The notes under the pieces: generated by a model
The model's input: only the letters and a program-made list of their open reading frames with translations
Database searches by the model: none
What the model was told of the DNA's origin: nothing
NCBI GenBank assembly: GCA_035275065.1
Contig: DATENM010000133.1
Span: 62,001 to 126,000 of the forward strand
From: Blastocatellia bacterium
Lineage (GTDB): Bacteria; Acidobacteriota; Blastocatellia; UBA7656
Reading direction: 5' to 3'
DNA length: 64,000 nucleotides
In this document: in pieces, positions 1 to 7,334 of the stretch
How the letters are laid out: each line of letters starts with the position of its first letter
How positions within the stretch are numbered: position 1 is the first letter of the stretch
Position numbers and translations under genes: made by a program

Positions 1-84
1 GCGGCTCGATTCAAGCTCGTCTATCTCGTGCGACAGTTCAGCGAGTCTGAGGGCAGTGGCTTCGGCGGCGCGAGGGTCATTCAT
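1..84 (-). CDS. Partial CDS, N-terminus of a predicted coiled-coil protein
   Basis: Only the first 28 codons are in the window; the gene runs off the left edge. The protein begins MNDPRAAEAT and is rich in Ala, Leu, Glu and Arg with a heptad-like pattern, so a helical or coiled-coil start is likely. A second in-frame-looking ATG lies at 78-80 but in another frame. The gene starts just downstream of the ssrA terminator on the same strand, so it probably has its own expression signals. The family cannot be named from this fragment. Confidence 0.45.
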   Translation of the reverse strand, partial: MNDPRAAEATALRLAELSHEIDELESSR

Positions 85-103
85 CAGTTGATCTTCTCAC
101 TTC

Positions 104-151
104 AAAAAAAGACAGGCGAACCGTCGGCCAGCATTGCCGCTCGCGTTCGCC
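104..151 (-). terminator. Intrinsic terminator of ssrA
   Basis: On the minus strand a GGCGAAC...GTTCGCC stem (arms 145-151 and 115-121) encloses further GC-rich self-complementary sequence. It is followed by TGTC and a run of seven T (plus-strand A-run 104-110). It lies about 40 nt past the 3' end of the tmRNA and just before the next gene on the same strand. Confidence 0.75.
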
Positions 152-188
152 CTATCGGTTGCAGCTTTACGTCCTTCACAATTCGCAA

Positions 189-540
189 TGGAGGTGACCG
201 GAATTGAACCGGTGTCCAAAGGTCGTCAGCGAGAGAATCTACATACGTAGTTGCTTCATCTTTGTTTCGCCCGCGGCGACCGTTGAAGCAACGAAGCATC
301 GTCGCAGGCTAGCCCAGATTGGTCTTTCCCGCCGAACCCCTGAGCCGAGGTTCATTGGGGCAGCCTGCTAAAGTGACGTCTCAGACCGAAACACAGGCGA
401 TCTCGGCAGAAACGTGGCTGCATTAAGCAGCCAAAGCAAGTTCGCTATTCGCGAGTGTGTTTTCCACGCTTTTAACGCGGTGCATGGGCCGCGGTATGCA
501 TCTGTCGCCTCGGAGTCCCCTGTCGAAACCTGGCACCCCC
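189..540 (-). ncRNA. ssrA: tmRNA (transfer-messenger RNA)
   Basis: This RNA rescues stalled ribosomes and tags the unfinished peptide for proteolysis. The 5' end reads GGGGGTGCCAGGTTTCGAC, the typical tmRNA start. The 3' end carries a T-arm with loop TTCAATT (ACCGG/CCGGT stem) followed by CACCTCC and discriminator A. The two ends form a 7-bp acceptor stem, GGGGGTG with CACCTCC, including one G-U pair. The CCA tail is not encoded, since the next bases are TTG, so it must be added after transcription. The length of about 352 nt is normal for a one-piece tmRNA. An internal reading frame ending in LALAA then TAA supplies the tag. A good promoter lies upstream and a terminator downstream. Confidence 0.95.
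423..467 (-). other. tmRNA tag-peptide reading frame
   Basis: Inside ssrA, the minus-strand frame GTG-GAA-AAC-ACA...GCT-GCT-TAA encodes (V)ENTLANSELALAA and stops at 423-425. The ELALAA ending is the classic degron recognised by ClpXP-type proteases. The exact resume codon is uncertain: counting back gives GTG at 465-467, preceded by AGC. Most tmRNAs resume on a GCN or GGN codon. Confidence 0.8.
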
Positions 541-551
541 TGACACCTTTA

Positions 552-581
552 AGTGTACCATCCACATTCCGCGAAAGTCAA
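552..581 (-). promoter_or_regulatory. sigma70-type promoter of ssrA
   Basis: The minus strand has TTGACT (576-581), an 18-bp spacer and TACACT (552-557). The -10 box ends 11 nt before the predicted tmRNA 5' end at 540, matching transcription close to the mature end. Confidence 0.75.
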
Positions 582-625
582 TCGCGCGCAGATTTTGCGC
601 TAGTTTAGGCGGCGCATCGGCACGG

Positions 626-1651
626 CTATTTTGCCGCTTCCGGCGTGAGCGTTTTGGCGCGCTGCAAGGCTTCATTATAGCGCGCCAGATAGGCCGAAAA
701 CTCGTCGGCAGAGGTCGGGAACAGGCCGTACCAGGAGAGGTCGAAGCGGTCGGTCATCTCGCGCACCGGCGGCACGAGCGGCGCATAGGTCGCCAGCCGC
801 GCCAGGTATTCGTGATTCGTCGCGCTCTCTTCGATCTCAATCAGGTTGCGCTCGTTCAGCTCATAAAGCAGCGAGATGTAGAGCTTGCGCACGGCAACCC
901 GGAAATCACCGGCGCGCGCCGCCGCCATCGCCGCATCGAACAGGTCGGTGGGTGTCGTGCCGGCTTCGATCTCCTCGCCAAGCACCGTCCGCTTGCGCGC
1001 CTTTTTCCGCCGCGGCTTGATCTGCATCGCGATGCGAATGCCGAAGTAGAGGAACGCCCCAAGCGCGGCGATCACGACAATCTTCGAGATCAAGCTGCCC
1101 TGCGCGCCGGAGCCGAAAACTTTGCCGAGCATGCGCCAGAAGGCTTCCCATATTTCCGCCAGGAAGGTCATGACCTTGGTTTTGACCTTCCTGATAAAAG
1201 CCGATAGGCGGCTCTCTTCCTTCTCGTGGTATTCGGGGCGGTTGAGAATATCGCGCAGCCGGGCGCGCGCCTGCTGACCGCCGCTCGCATCGGGCGTAGT
1301 TTCAGCGGCGCGGATCAAGGCGGCATCGAGTGCTGCTAACTGATCGCCGATGTCGCCAAGCCTGGTGGTTTTATTTTGCGGATTGGCCTCCACCTGGTAA
1401 GCGTCAAGCGCGGTGTGCAGCCAGGCGTTATCTACCGGGAGCCGTTTGCCTTCATGTTCGATCTGCTCGCGGCGCGGCAGGAGTTCCTTGATATGCTCGA
1501 CGCCGGGCATTTCGTAATCGGCGTCACTCTTGATGCGAGCGACCTGCTCGACAGCGCGGGCGACGCGGTTCTCGTATTTGAGCAAGGTCTCTGCCGCGGT
1601 GGCCGATGCGACGCTGCCGATGAACAATAGGATGAGCGCGGCTCGTTTCAT
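626..1651 (-). CDS. DUF4129 domain exported membrane protein
   Basis: A 341-aa protein starting MKRAALILLF with a signal peptide (about residues 1-22), a Glu/Arg-rich helical ectodomain, one central transmembrane segment (about 205-225), then a basic stretch (KPRRKKARKR). The C-terminal DUF4129 domain shows the typical DLFDAAMAAARAGDFRVAVR...LLYELNERNL...LSWYG pattern. DUF4129 proteins often sit beside membrane proteins and transglutaminase-like genes; their biochemical role is unknown. The start lies 10 nt after the stop of the upstream membrane gene, so the two are probably co-transcribed. An upstream open extension in this frame overlaps that gene and is ignored. No clear ribosome binding site is seen. 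Confidence 0.85.
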   Translation of the reverse strand: MKRAALILLFIGSVASATAAETLLKYENRVARAVEQVARIKSDADYEMPGVEHIKELLPRREQIEHEGKRLPVDNAWLHTALDAYQVEANPQNKTTRLGDIGDQLAALDAALIRAAETTPDASGGQQARARLRDILNRPEYHEKEESRLSAFIRKVKTKVMTFLAEIWEAFWRMLGKVFGSGAQGSLISKIVVIAALGAFLYFGIRIAMQIKPRRKKARKRTVLGEEIEAGTTPTDLFDAAMAAARAGDFRVAVRKLYISLLYELNERNLIEIEESATNHEYLARLATYAPLVPPVREMTDRFDLSWYGLFPTSADEFSAYLARYNEALQRAKTLTPEAAK

Positions 1652-1661
1652 GTTGATCAGG

Positions 1662-3017
1662 TCATTGAGGCCCGCGAGGCGGCGGCACTGCCGCGCCGCA
1701 GCGGCTACAGAATCGCGACCCCGACTCCAGGTGGTTCCCGCACGCCGCGCACCACGCGGGCGGCGCAGGCGGCGGCATTTGCTGATTGGTGTCGTTCGAG
1801 CGAGCGACTGGCCGATCTTCGTTGACCGAGTGCGCCGCTTCTTCAAATCGTGTGCGCAACTCATCGCCGAGCGCAACCGGCGGTTCGACTGCCACCGGCG
1901 GCGCGGGTGGCGCAGATGCCATTGGTGGCGCAGTTTGCGGCGCGGGCGGCGGAGGTTGTGGCGCGGGCGAGTAATAGCCGCCGAGACCGAGCGGGCTGGT
2001 CTGCACATATTCGCGCGGCGGGTAATACCCGGCAAAGACCGGCGGCGGCGCGTGCCACACATAGCCCGGCGCGACCTCGCGCGCCAGCAGCTCAATGTCG
2101 TATGCCTCTTTGCGCACACGACTGTCGAAGTAGAGCAGCGTGAACGACACGATCCAGATGGGCAGCGACAGCATGCGCGCGATGTCGTTGAACGAGGTGT
2201 AGAGAATATTCCACAAAGGGTCCGTCAGCGATGCGCCTTGCAGGAAGCCGGTCAGGTAAAGAATCACCCCGGCAGTGATGCTCATCGCGCCCATCAGCGA
2301 CAGCGAGATGAAATAGGTGAACAGCACAATGCCGAGCACGCGGTGCCAGTTGCCCTTGCCGAGCTTAACGGCGCGCCCGAGCGCCGAGCCCACCGTTTCG
2401 CCTTCGATCATCAAGACCTGAGGCATAAAGACGATCCGCGCCAGGATGAACGAGATTGCAAACAGCGCGGCGGCAATGGCCAGCAAGATGACAATCACCA
2501 TCAACAGAATGATCACCCACTGCGGCAGGTGCATGGACGCAATCAAGCCGCCGGCAAGGCCGATGACCAGCGCCAGCGCAATCACGACAAAGACCAGCAC
2601 CATGTAGACGCCGAACATCAACGCCATGATCAGCAGGCCGAGGGCGATGATCTGCCCGATCTTGCCGCGCACCGCCGCGAAACAGCGGCGAAAGGTAATC
2701 GGCTCGCCCATCATCAAGTTATCGCCGACGACGCGCGACATGCCGCACACCGTCAACAGCAGGATCAACCCCCACACAGGCATACCCGCCATGCCGACCA
2801 GCATCATCAGCATCGCGTCGGCTGGCACACGGCCCGGCGCTGCGGTGTTCAGCACTACATTCGAATAGCCGTACCAGAAGATCAACGAGATGACATAGCC
2901 GATCAACGTCGGCAATGCGACGATGGCGATCAGCGACGTGAAGTTGCGGCGATAGAGGCGTACCGAGCGGTCTATCACGTCGCCCGTTGACATTGGCTCA
3001 AGGATAGTGAACTTCAT
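1662..3017 (-). CDS. Polytopic membrane protein with C-terminal zinc ribbon
   Basis: A 451-aa protein. Residues 1-300 contain about six hydrophobic helices and resemble the glycerophosphoryl-diester-phosphodiesterase membrane domain / DUF7847-like families (start MKFTILEPMSTGDVIDRSV). A proline-rich linker (about 310-400) follows. The last 30 residues form a zinc ribbon with two CxxC knuckles (CAAC and CSRC). The ribbon should face the cytoplasm and may bind a partner. The gene is first of a two-gene unit with the DUF4129 gene. A TATAAT box lies only 13 nt upstream of the ATG, so the leader is very short. Function unknown. Confidence 0.8.
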   Translation of the reverse strand: MKFTILEPMSTGDVIDRSVRLYRRNFTSLIAIVALPTLIGYVISLIFWYGYSNVVLNTAAPGRVPADAMLMMLVGMAGMPVWGLILLLTVCGMSRVVGDNLMMGEPITFRRCFAAVRGKIGQIIALGLLIMALMFGVYMVLVFVVIALALVIGLAGGLIASMHLPQWVIILLMVIVILLAIAAALFAISFILARIVFMPQVLMIEGETVGSALGRAVKLGKGNWHRVLGIVLFTYFISLSLMGAMSITAGVILYLTGFLQGASLTDPLWNILYTSFNDIARMLSLPIWIVSFTLLYFDSRVRKEAYDIELLAREVAPGYVWHAPPPVFAGYYPPREYVQTSPLGLGGYYSPAPQPPPPAPQTAPPMASAPPAPPVAVEPPVALGDELRTRFEEAAHSVNEDRPVARSNDTNQQMPPPAPPAWCAACGNHLESGSRFCSRCGAAVPPPRGPQ

Positions 3018-3030
3018 AAGGTCGAGGACG

Positions 3031-3058
3031 ATTATAACACGCAGCGACCGAATCTGAA
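3031..3058 (-). promoter_or_regulatory. Probable promoter of the membrane/DUF4129 pair
   Basis: The minus strand has a perfect TATAAT (3031-3036) preceded, after 16 bp, by TTCAGA (3053-3058, 4/6 to TTGACA). The expected transcript start is about 7 nt before the ATG at 3017, giving an almost leaderless mRNA. The -35 box is weak. Confidence 0.5.
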
Positions 3059-3084
3059 TTCATCTGAGGGAGTGCGATAAGGTT

Positions 3085-3154
3085 TGACCGCAGAGGTCGC
3101 AGAGGACGCAAAGGATTTCTTCACCTCTGCGTTCCTTTGCGTCCTCTGCGGTTA
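3085..3154. repeat. Intergenic palindromic repeat, CGCAGAGG family
   Basis: Degenerate tandem words (CCGCAGAGGT, CGCAGAGGACGCAAAGG) form an inverted repeat. Arms 3098-3114 and 3134-3150 are perfect over 17 bp, and outer words repeat the pairing. It fills the gap between the penicillin-acylase gene, whose stop is at 3168-3170, and the membrane gene promoter. It could fold as a hairpin, but there is no T-run, so it is not a classical terminator. Confidence 0.85.
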
Positions 3155-3167
3155 ATCTATGTTTCAT

Positions 3168-5318
3168 TCAACGACCAGCGCGGGCCGCCTGTGCCGGTGC
3201 CGAGCGGCGCAGCACTTTCGTCGCCGTGACGTGCTTCAGCAGTTCCGGCTTGTCCATGAAGAATGACGGATAAGCCTTGCTCTTGCTAAAGAGCTTTTCG
3301 GCCTGGTCGTCCCAGTGGCCGCTCTCTTTATGGTCGCTCTCGCCGAGCGGGATGATGGCGTAAGACTTCGGCGGGTTCGACATCACGACGATCTGCGTCG
3401 AGGTTTGGCCGCCGACGCCGACCATCTCTTTGCCGACCGGCCTGAACGAGATGGCGCGCGGCGTCGCCATCGCCACATTATTCGGGCCGCCGTTGAGCGA
3501 GCCGCCGCCGACCGGCCATGTCTTCGCGCCACCCTCGCGCCCGACGCGGAAGTATTGTCCATAGGCGGCGTGGGTCGTGCCGACATTCTCTTTGAGCCAC
3601 TTGGCGGCGTTGTTCACCGCGTCAATCAACTGCGCGTCGGTGACGCTATCGGGCGGGTCATATTGCTTGGCCACGTCCGCAGGCAGACTTTTCTTAAAAG
3701 CGTAAAAAGCCAGCGCGCCTTCCGAGTCGGCATCCGAGCGGCGATTCCATTTCAATATCGAGTCAGAGACGGACATGGCGTCCGCAGAGAGCGCCGTCTT
3801 TGCCGGGCTTTCAATGGCTTTCTTCAAGCGCGCCTGCCACATCTCTGCGTGATACACCGTCGGGTTGAAGGCGATGTCTATCGCCTGTTCGAGCGTCACC
3901 TTGTTAGCGGCGTCGAGCAGATCGGTCATCATCTCGGCGCGCTGGTGGCGCGGCATCTTGCAGTCGGCGTTGTAAAGGTAAGGGTGCGCCGCATACTTGT
4001 CGGGCGTCAGCGGGCTGTTCTTCATCATCGCGCACGGCGTGACGTTGCAATTATGCATGTAGCCCGTAGGCGGGTTGGTGATTTGCACAAGATCACTGAA
4101 CGGGTGCAGGCCCTGCCATTCGTTTGCCGACGAGTTGCCGGGAATCGGCTTGCCGGGATCCGTGCCTTTGGCGCGCACCGGCACGCGCCCGTTGCGGACA
4201 TAGTAAATGTCGCCCTGCACCGTCCCGACCATGACGTTCTGCGCCATCAATTGCAGATGCCCCATCGCTTGCTTCATCTGGTCGAGGTTGCGCGCTGACA
4301 TCATCTCGTAGGCTTGATCGGTGAGCCCGACCTCTTCGGCGTAAGGTATCGCCATCGCGTAGGCTTTGCCGTTCTTGTGCGCGACGATGGGGCCGTGATG
4401 CGTGTATTCGATCTCGATCTCTTTGTCGGCCACCTTGTCGCCGTCTTTCACGCGGATCTTTTCTTTGCGCACCGTCATGTCGCGCCACTGGCCGTCATAG
4501 CGGTACTGGCGCGGGTTGGCCGGGTTCAACTCTTCCTCAAAGATGTCCGAGGTGTCCGGCCCGCCCGTCGTCATCGCCACCGAGCAGTAGCGGCTGTGGC
4601 CGAGGCTCGGCAGCGGCACGCCGAGGATGGAGACGCCGCTGACGTTGTAATCGCCGGCATAGATGCGCACCTGATAGAAGCGGAACTCGCCGTACCAGCT
4701 CAGGTGCGGATCGATCACCGCAATCGGCGCATTCATTGCCGTGCGCGAAGGCGCAATCAACATCTCATTCGATCCCCGGTACGCCATCGGGTCGGGCTGG
4801 ATGCCCGCGCGAATTAAATCGCCGCCGGCTTCGCCAATCGGCCAGCCAAAGATGATATAGCGGCCGAGCGCGATGACATCCCACGGATGAATCTCCTGCG
4901 CCCACGACGGCACCTGTTCGGGATGCTCTTTCATAAAGGCGCGGATGCCGTCTTGATACGACTCGATGCAAGCGCGCATCTTCGGGCTGACCTGATTGTA
5001 GCGCTCGCGGCTGACGGCCTCGTGCCGCATGAGTCGCTGCATCAAGTCCTGGCGGTAAGCCTCCGGCCCGAACACTTCAGCCATCGTGCCGTTGGCGCGA
5101 CGATAATTCTTGAGCAGTTCTTCCAGCCGGTCTTCGGCCTGCGCATAGCCGATGGCATAGCAAGCCGATTCCAGTGTCGGCGCGAACACATGCGGAATAC
5201 CGAATTCATCGCGATAAATGGTCGCCTCATCCCTGGCGGCGGTCTTGGGTAGCGACGGCGCGCCGAGCGGCATCACTAGCGCGACGAAGACAACGGCAAG
5301 CAGCGTTCGTTTCATCAT
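3168..5318 (-). CDS. Penicillin acylase family (N-terminal nucleophile) amidohydrolase
   Basis: A 716-aa exported hydrolase starting MMKRTLLAVVFVALVMPLG (signal peptide). GGAGG sits 7 nt upstream of this start, which is preferred to an upstream extension. The alpha-chain region holds the family block RDEFGIPHVFA...YAIGYAQAEDRLEEL. The autoprocessing site is GSNEMLIAPSRT...VIDPHLSWYGE, where the Ser after Gly would be the N-terminal nucleophile of the beta chain. The family cleaves amide bonds in penicillins, N-acyl-homoserine lactones or other N-acyl compounds; the substrate here is unknown. The protein should act in the periplasm. It stands alone between two repeat- or promoter-bearing gaps. 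Confidence 0.9.
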   Translation of the reverse strand: MMKRTLLAVVFVALVMPLGAPSLPKTAARDEATIYRDEFGIPHVFAPTLESACYAIGYAQAEDRLEELLKNYRRANGTMAEVFGPEAYRQDLMQRLMRHEAVSRERYNQVSPKMRACIESYQDGIRAFMKEHPEQVPSWAQEIHPWDVIALGRYIIFGWPIGEAGGDLIRAGIQPDPMAYRGSNEMLIAPSRTAMNAPIAVIDPHLSWYGEFRFYQVRIYAGDYNVSGVSILGVPLPSLGHSRYCSVAMTTGGPDTSDIFEEELNPANPRQYRYDGQWRDMTVRKEKIRVKDGDKVADKEIEIEYTHHGPIVAHKNGKAYAMAIPYAEEVGLTDQAYEMMSARNLDQMKQAMGHLQLMAQNVMVGTVQGDIYYVRNGRVPVRAKGTDPGKPIPGNSSANEWQGLHPFSDLVQITNPPTGYMHNCNVTPCAMMKNSPLTPDKYAAHPYLYNADCKMPRHQRAEMMTDLLDAANKVTLEQAIDIAFNPTVYHAEMWQARLKKAIESPAKTALSADAMSVSDSILKWNRRSDADSEGALAFYAFKKSLPADVAKQYDPPDSVTDAQLIDAVNNAAKWLKENVGTTHAAYGQYFRVGREGGAKTWPVGGGSLNGGPNNVAMATPRAISFRPVGKEMVGVGGQTSTQIVVMSNPPKSYAIIPLGESDHKESGHWDDQAEKLFSKSKAYPSFFMDKPELLKHVTATKVLRRSAPAQAARAGR

Positions 5319-5469
5319 CCTGGGCCTCCGATTGATCGTTGATTGGTGCTGCGAGTTTAAGGCAAAGGCCGAATGTTTGTCCACGTCAGGGCCACGTTGC
5401 AAAAGTCAGCGCTTTGGTAGAGAATAACGCCGCTCTTGTTCTCAATAATCCACACGGAAGGGAATAGCT

Positions 5470-6258
5470 ATGGCGGCGAGCGACAAGATACAGGTGACGC
5501 TCGAAGGCGGCATCAAGCGCATCACCATCAACCGGCCAGAGCGCCGTAACGCCGTTGATACCGAAACCATCGAGCTGCTGCACGAAGCGATTCAACGCTC
5601 TGCCGAAGATGATAGCCGCGTCCTTATCCTGACCGGCGCCGGCGATGCTTTCTGCGCCGGCGCCGACCTGCAAATCTCTGACGGGCGCGACATCCGCAAC
5701 GTCGATGTGACCGCGTCGCTGCGCGAGCATACCAACCCGACCATCATCGCCATGCGCAAGCTGGCCAAGCCCATCATTGCGCGAGTTCACGGCCACGCGG
5801 TCGGGGTGGGGTGCAACTACGCGCTCGCCTGTGACCTGCTGATCGCTTCGGAACAGGCCAAATTCGCCCAGATTTTCGTGAAAATCGGCCTGATGCCCGA
5901 TGGCGGCTCGACCTACTTTCTGCCGCGCCTTGTCGGCTATCACAAAGCCTTCGAGCTGATGGCGACCGGCGACATCATCAGCGCGCGCGAGGCCATGAGC
6001 CTCGGCCTGGTCAACCGCGTCGTGGCTTATGAAGAGCTGGACGCCACGGTGGATGCGATGGCCACGCGCCTGGCCGCTTCGCCTGGGATCGCGCTGGCGA
6101 AGATCAAGGCGGGCCTCAATCACGGCGAGACCGGCGACCTGGCGTCGGCGCTGGATTTCGAGGCGGTGAATCAAGCGGCCTGTTTCGGCTCGGAAGATTT
6201 TCGCGAAGGCGTCGCGGCCTTCCTCGAAAAACGCAAGGCGGACTTCAAGGGTAAGTAA
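5470..6258 (+). CDS. Enoyl-CoA hydratase/isomerase family protein (PaaG-like)
   Basis: A 262-aa crotonase-fold protein with an AGGGAA ribosome binding site before the ATG. Motifs: ITINRPERRNAVD near the N-terminus, the oxyanion-hole block FCAGADLQ (about 60-67), and GVGCNYALACDLLIASE followed by IGLMPDGGSTYFLPRLVG (about 135-155). The Asp in LMPDGG, with no Glu at the usual first catalytic position, resembles PaaG-type isomerases more than classic hydratases. That assignment is an inference. It would act on acyl-CoA esters in fatty-acid or aromatic degradation. A cytochrome gene starts 5 nt after its stop. Confidence 0.88.
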   Translation: MAASDKIQVTLEGGIKRITINRPERRNAVDTETIELLHEAIQRSAEDDSRVLILTGAGDAFCAGADLQISDGRDIRNVDVTASLREHTNPTIIAMRKLAKPIIARVHGHAVGVGCNYALACDLLIASEQAKFAQIFVKIGLMPDGGSTYFLPRLVGYHKAFELMATGDIISAREAMSLGLVNRVVAYEELDATVDAMATRLAASPGIALAKIKAGLNHGETGDLASALDFEAVNQAACFGSEDFREGVAAFLEKRKADFKGK

Positions 6259-6263
6259 TCGGG

Positions 6264-7271
6264 ATGTGGTCACGACGTTTGCAAGGGCTGGTCGCCGCGT
6301 TGAGCTTTGCTTTGATCGCCGCGCTCTGCTCTGTCCGCGCCTTCGAGGCGCAGGAAAAGCGCGCCGCGGTGGACGCCGAAAAGATCTTCATGCACGAATG
6401 TAAAGACTGTCACGGCGAAGACGGGCGCGGACGGATGCATGGCCAGCCCGACTTCACCAACTCGAAGTGGCAGGCAAACGTCACCGACGAACTGATGTTC
6501 AAGACGATCAAATTCGGCAGAGAGCCGATGCCGTTTTATGTCGGCGCGCTGAGCGACGACGAGATCAACGCGCTCGTCCGTTACATCCGCTCGCTTGCGG
6601 CAGCCAGGCCGCCGACTGAATCACAGACCCGTGCGTCATTGTCATCGGTGAACACCTGCGTCTCTTGCCATCAACAGAGCGGTGACGGCAGCGTGGCGCT
6701 CTTTAGTCAGAGCGTTCATTCGCGCAACGCCATCACCTGCGTTGCCTGTCACGGCGGCGATTACAAAGCCCGCGACAAAGCGGCGGCGCACGCTGTGAAC
6801 TTTATCGGCAAGCCGTCAGCGGTCGAACAGTTGAAAATCTGCGGCGCATGTCACGAGCAGCCGGCCGCGGAGTTTAAGAGCAGCCTGCACTTCCCGAAAA
6901 ACTTCGAGGTGCCGCGCCTGTCGTGCGGCGATTGTCACGGCGCGCACTCGGTCGGGTCGGCAGCGCGGGCACGCGACTTCAGCTTCGCGGTCTTTTGCAC
7001 GAACTGTCACGGGCTGGAGTATCTGCCGGAACTGCCGGCGGCGTTTCGCGGCCTCTTGCAGGTCGCCGACGACGAGAACCGCGCGCTGGCGCGCTACCGC
7101 GCCTGGGGCCGCGAGCCGTCGGGCGAACTACTCGACCGTCGCCGCGAGGTTCGCCGCCGTATCGGTGGTCTGATTCACAAAACCGATTTGCAGCGCGGCG
7201 TCGAGCAGGCGCCGGAAATCATGAAACTCCACGAGAGCTTCAAGAGCTTGAGTAACACCCCGCATCAATAA
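6264..7271 (+). CDS. Exported hexahaem cytochrome c (class I domain fused to multihaem domain)
   Basis: A 335-aa protein with a signal peptide (about 1-30) and six CxxCH haem sites: CKDCH (46), CVSCH (132), CVACH (159), CGACH (193), CGDCH (221) and CTNCH (245). Residues 35-115 look like a single class I cytochrome domain (HECKDCHGEDGRG, a Met-Pro segment, DDEINALVRYIRS). Residues 125-260 form a compact five-haem module of the NapC/NrfH or octahaem style with extra His residues as possible distal ligands. A likely role is periplasmic electron transfer; partner enzymes are not encoded nearby. The 5-nt gap to the upstream enoyl-CoA hydratase suggests co-transcription with an unclear functional link. 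Confidence 0.9.
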   Translation: MWSRRLQGLVAALSFALIAALCSVRAFEAQEKRAAVDAEKIFMHECKDCHGEDGRGRMHGQPDFTNSKWQANVTDELMFKTIKFGREPMPFYVGALSDDEINALVRYIRSLAAARPPTESQTRASLSSVNTCVSCHQQSGDGSVALFSQSVHSRNAITCVACHGGDYKARDKAAAHAVNFIGKPSAVEQLKICGACHEQPAAEFKSSLHFPKNFEVPRLSCGDCHGAHSVGSAARARDFSFAVFCTNCHGLEYLPELPAAFRGLLQVADDENRALARYRAWGREPSGELLDRRREVRRRIGGLIHKTDLQRGVEQAPEIMKLHESFKSLSNTPHQ

Positions 7272-7334
7272 AGCGGGGCGGAGGTAGAGTGGCCGGAGCC
7301 AGCCGGCATAATTCTTTCCGACCGAAGGCAAAGC

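Noticed and set aside
189..300. A separate tRNA gene suggested by the T-arm sequence
   Set aside because: The T-arm and acceptor belong to the tmRNA; there is no anticodon arm nearby. No independent tRNA gene was found in the window.
1652..2119. N-terminal extension of the DUF4129 gene
   Set aside because: The extension is Arg-rich, overlaps the upstream membrane gene and hides a good signal peptide that starts at 1651.
1530..2990. A 486-codon open frame on the plus strand opposite the zinc-ribbon membrane gene
   Set aside because: Arg/His/Gln-rich low-complexity translation with no family features. The minus-strand gene has clear membrane helices and a zinc ribbon. This is a GC-rich shadow frame.
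3085..3154. A CRISPR array or terminator in the repeat-rich gap
   Set aside because: The words are inverted and degenerate, without regular spacers, and there is no T-run. No CRISPR array or cas gene was seen in the window.
5386..6273. A 295-codon minus-strand frame opposite the enoyl-CoA hydratase gene
   Set aside because: The plus strand encodes an intact crotonase-fold enzyme; the reverse frame has no recognisable motif.
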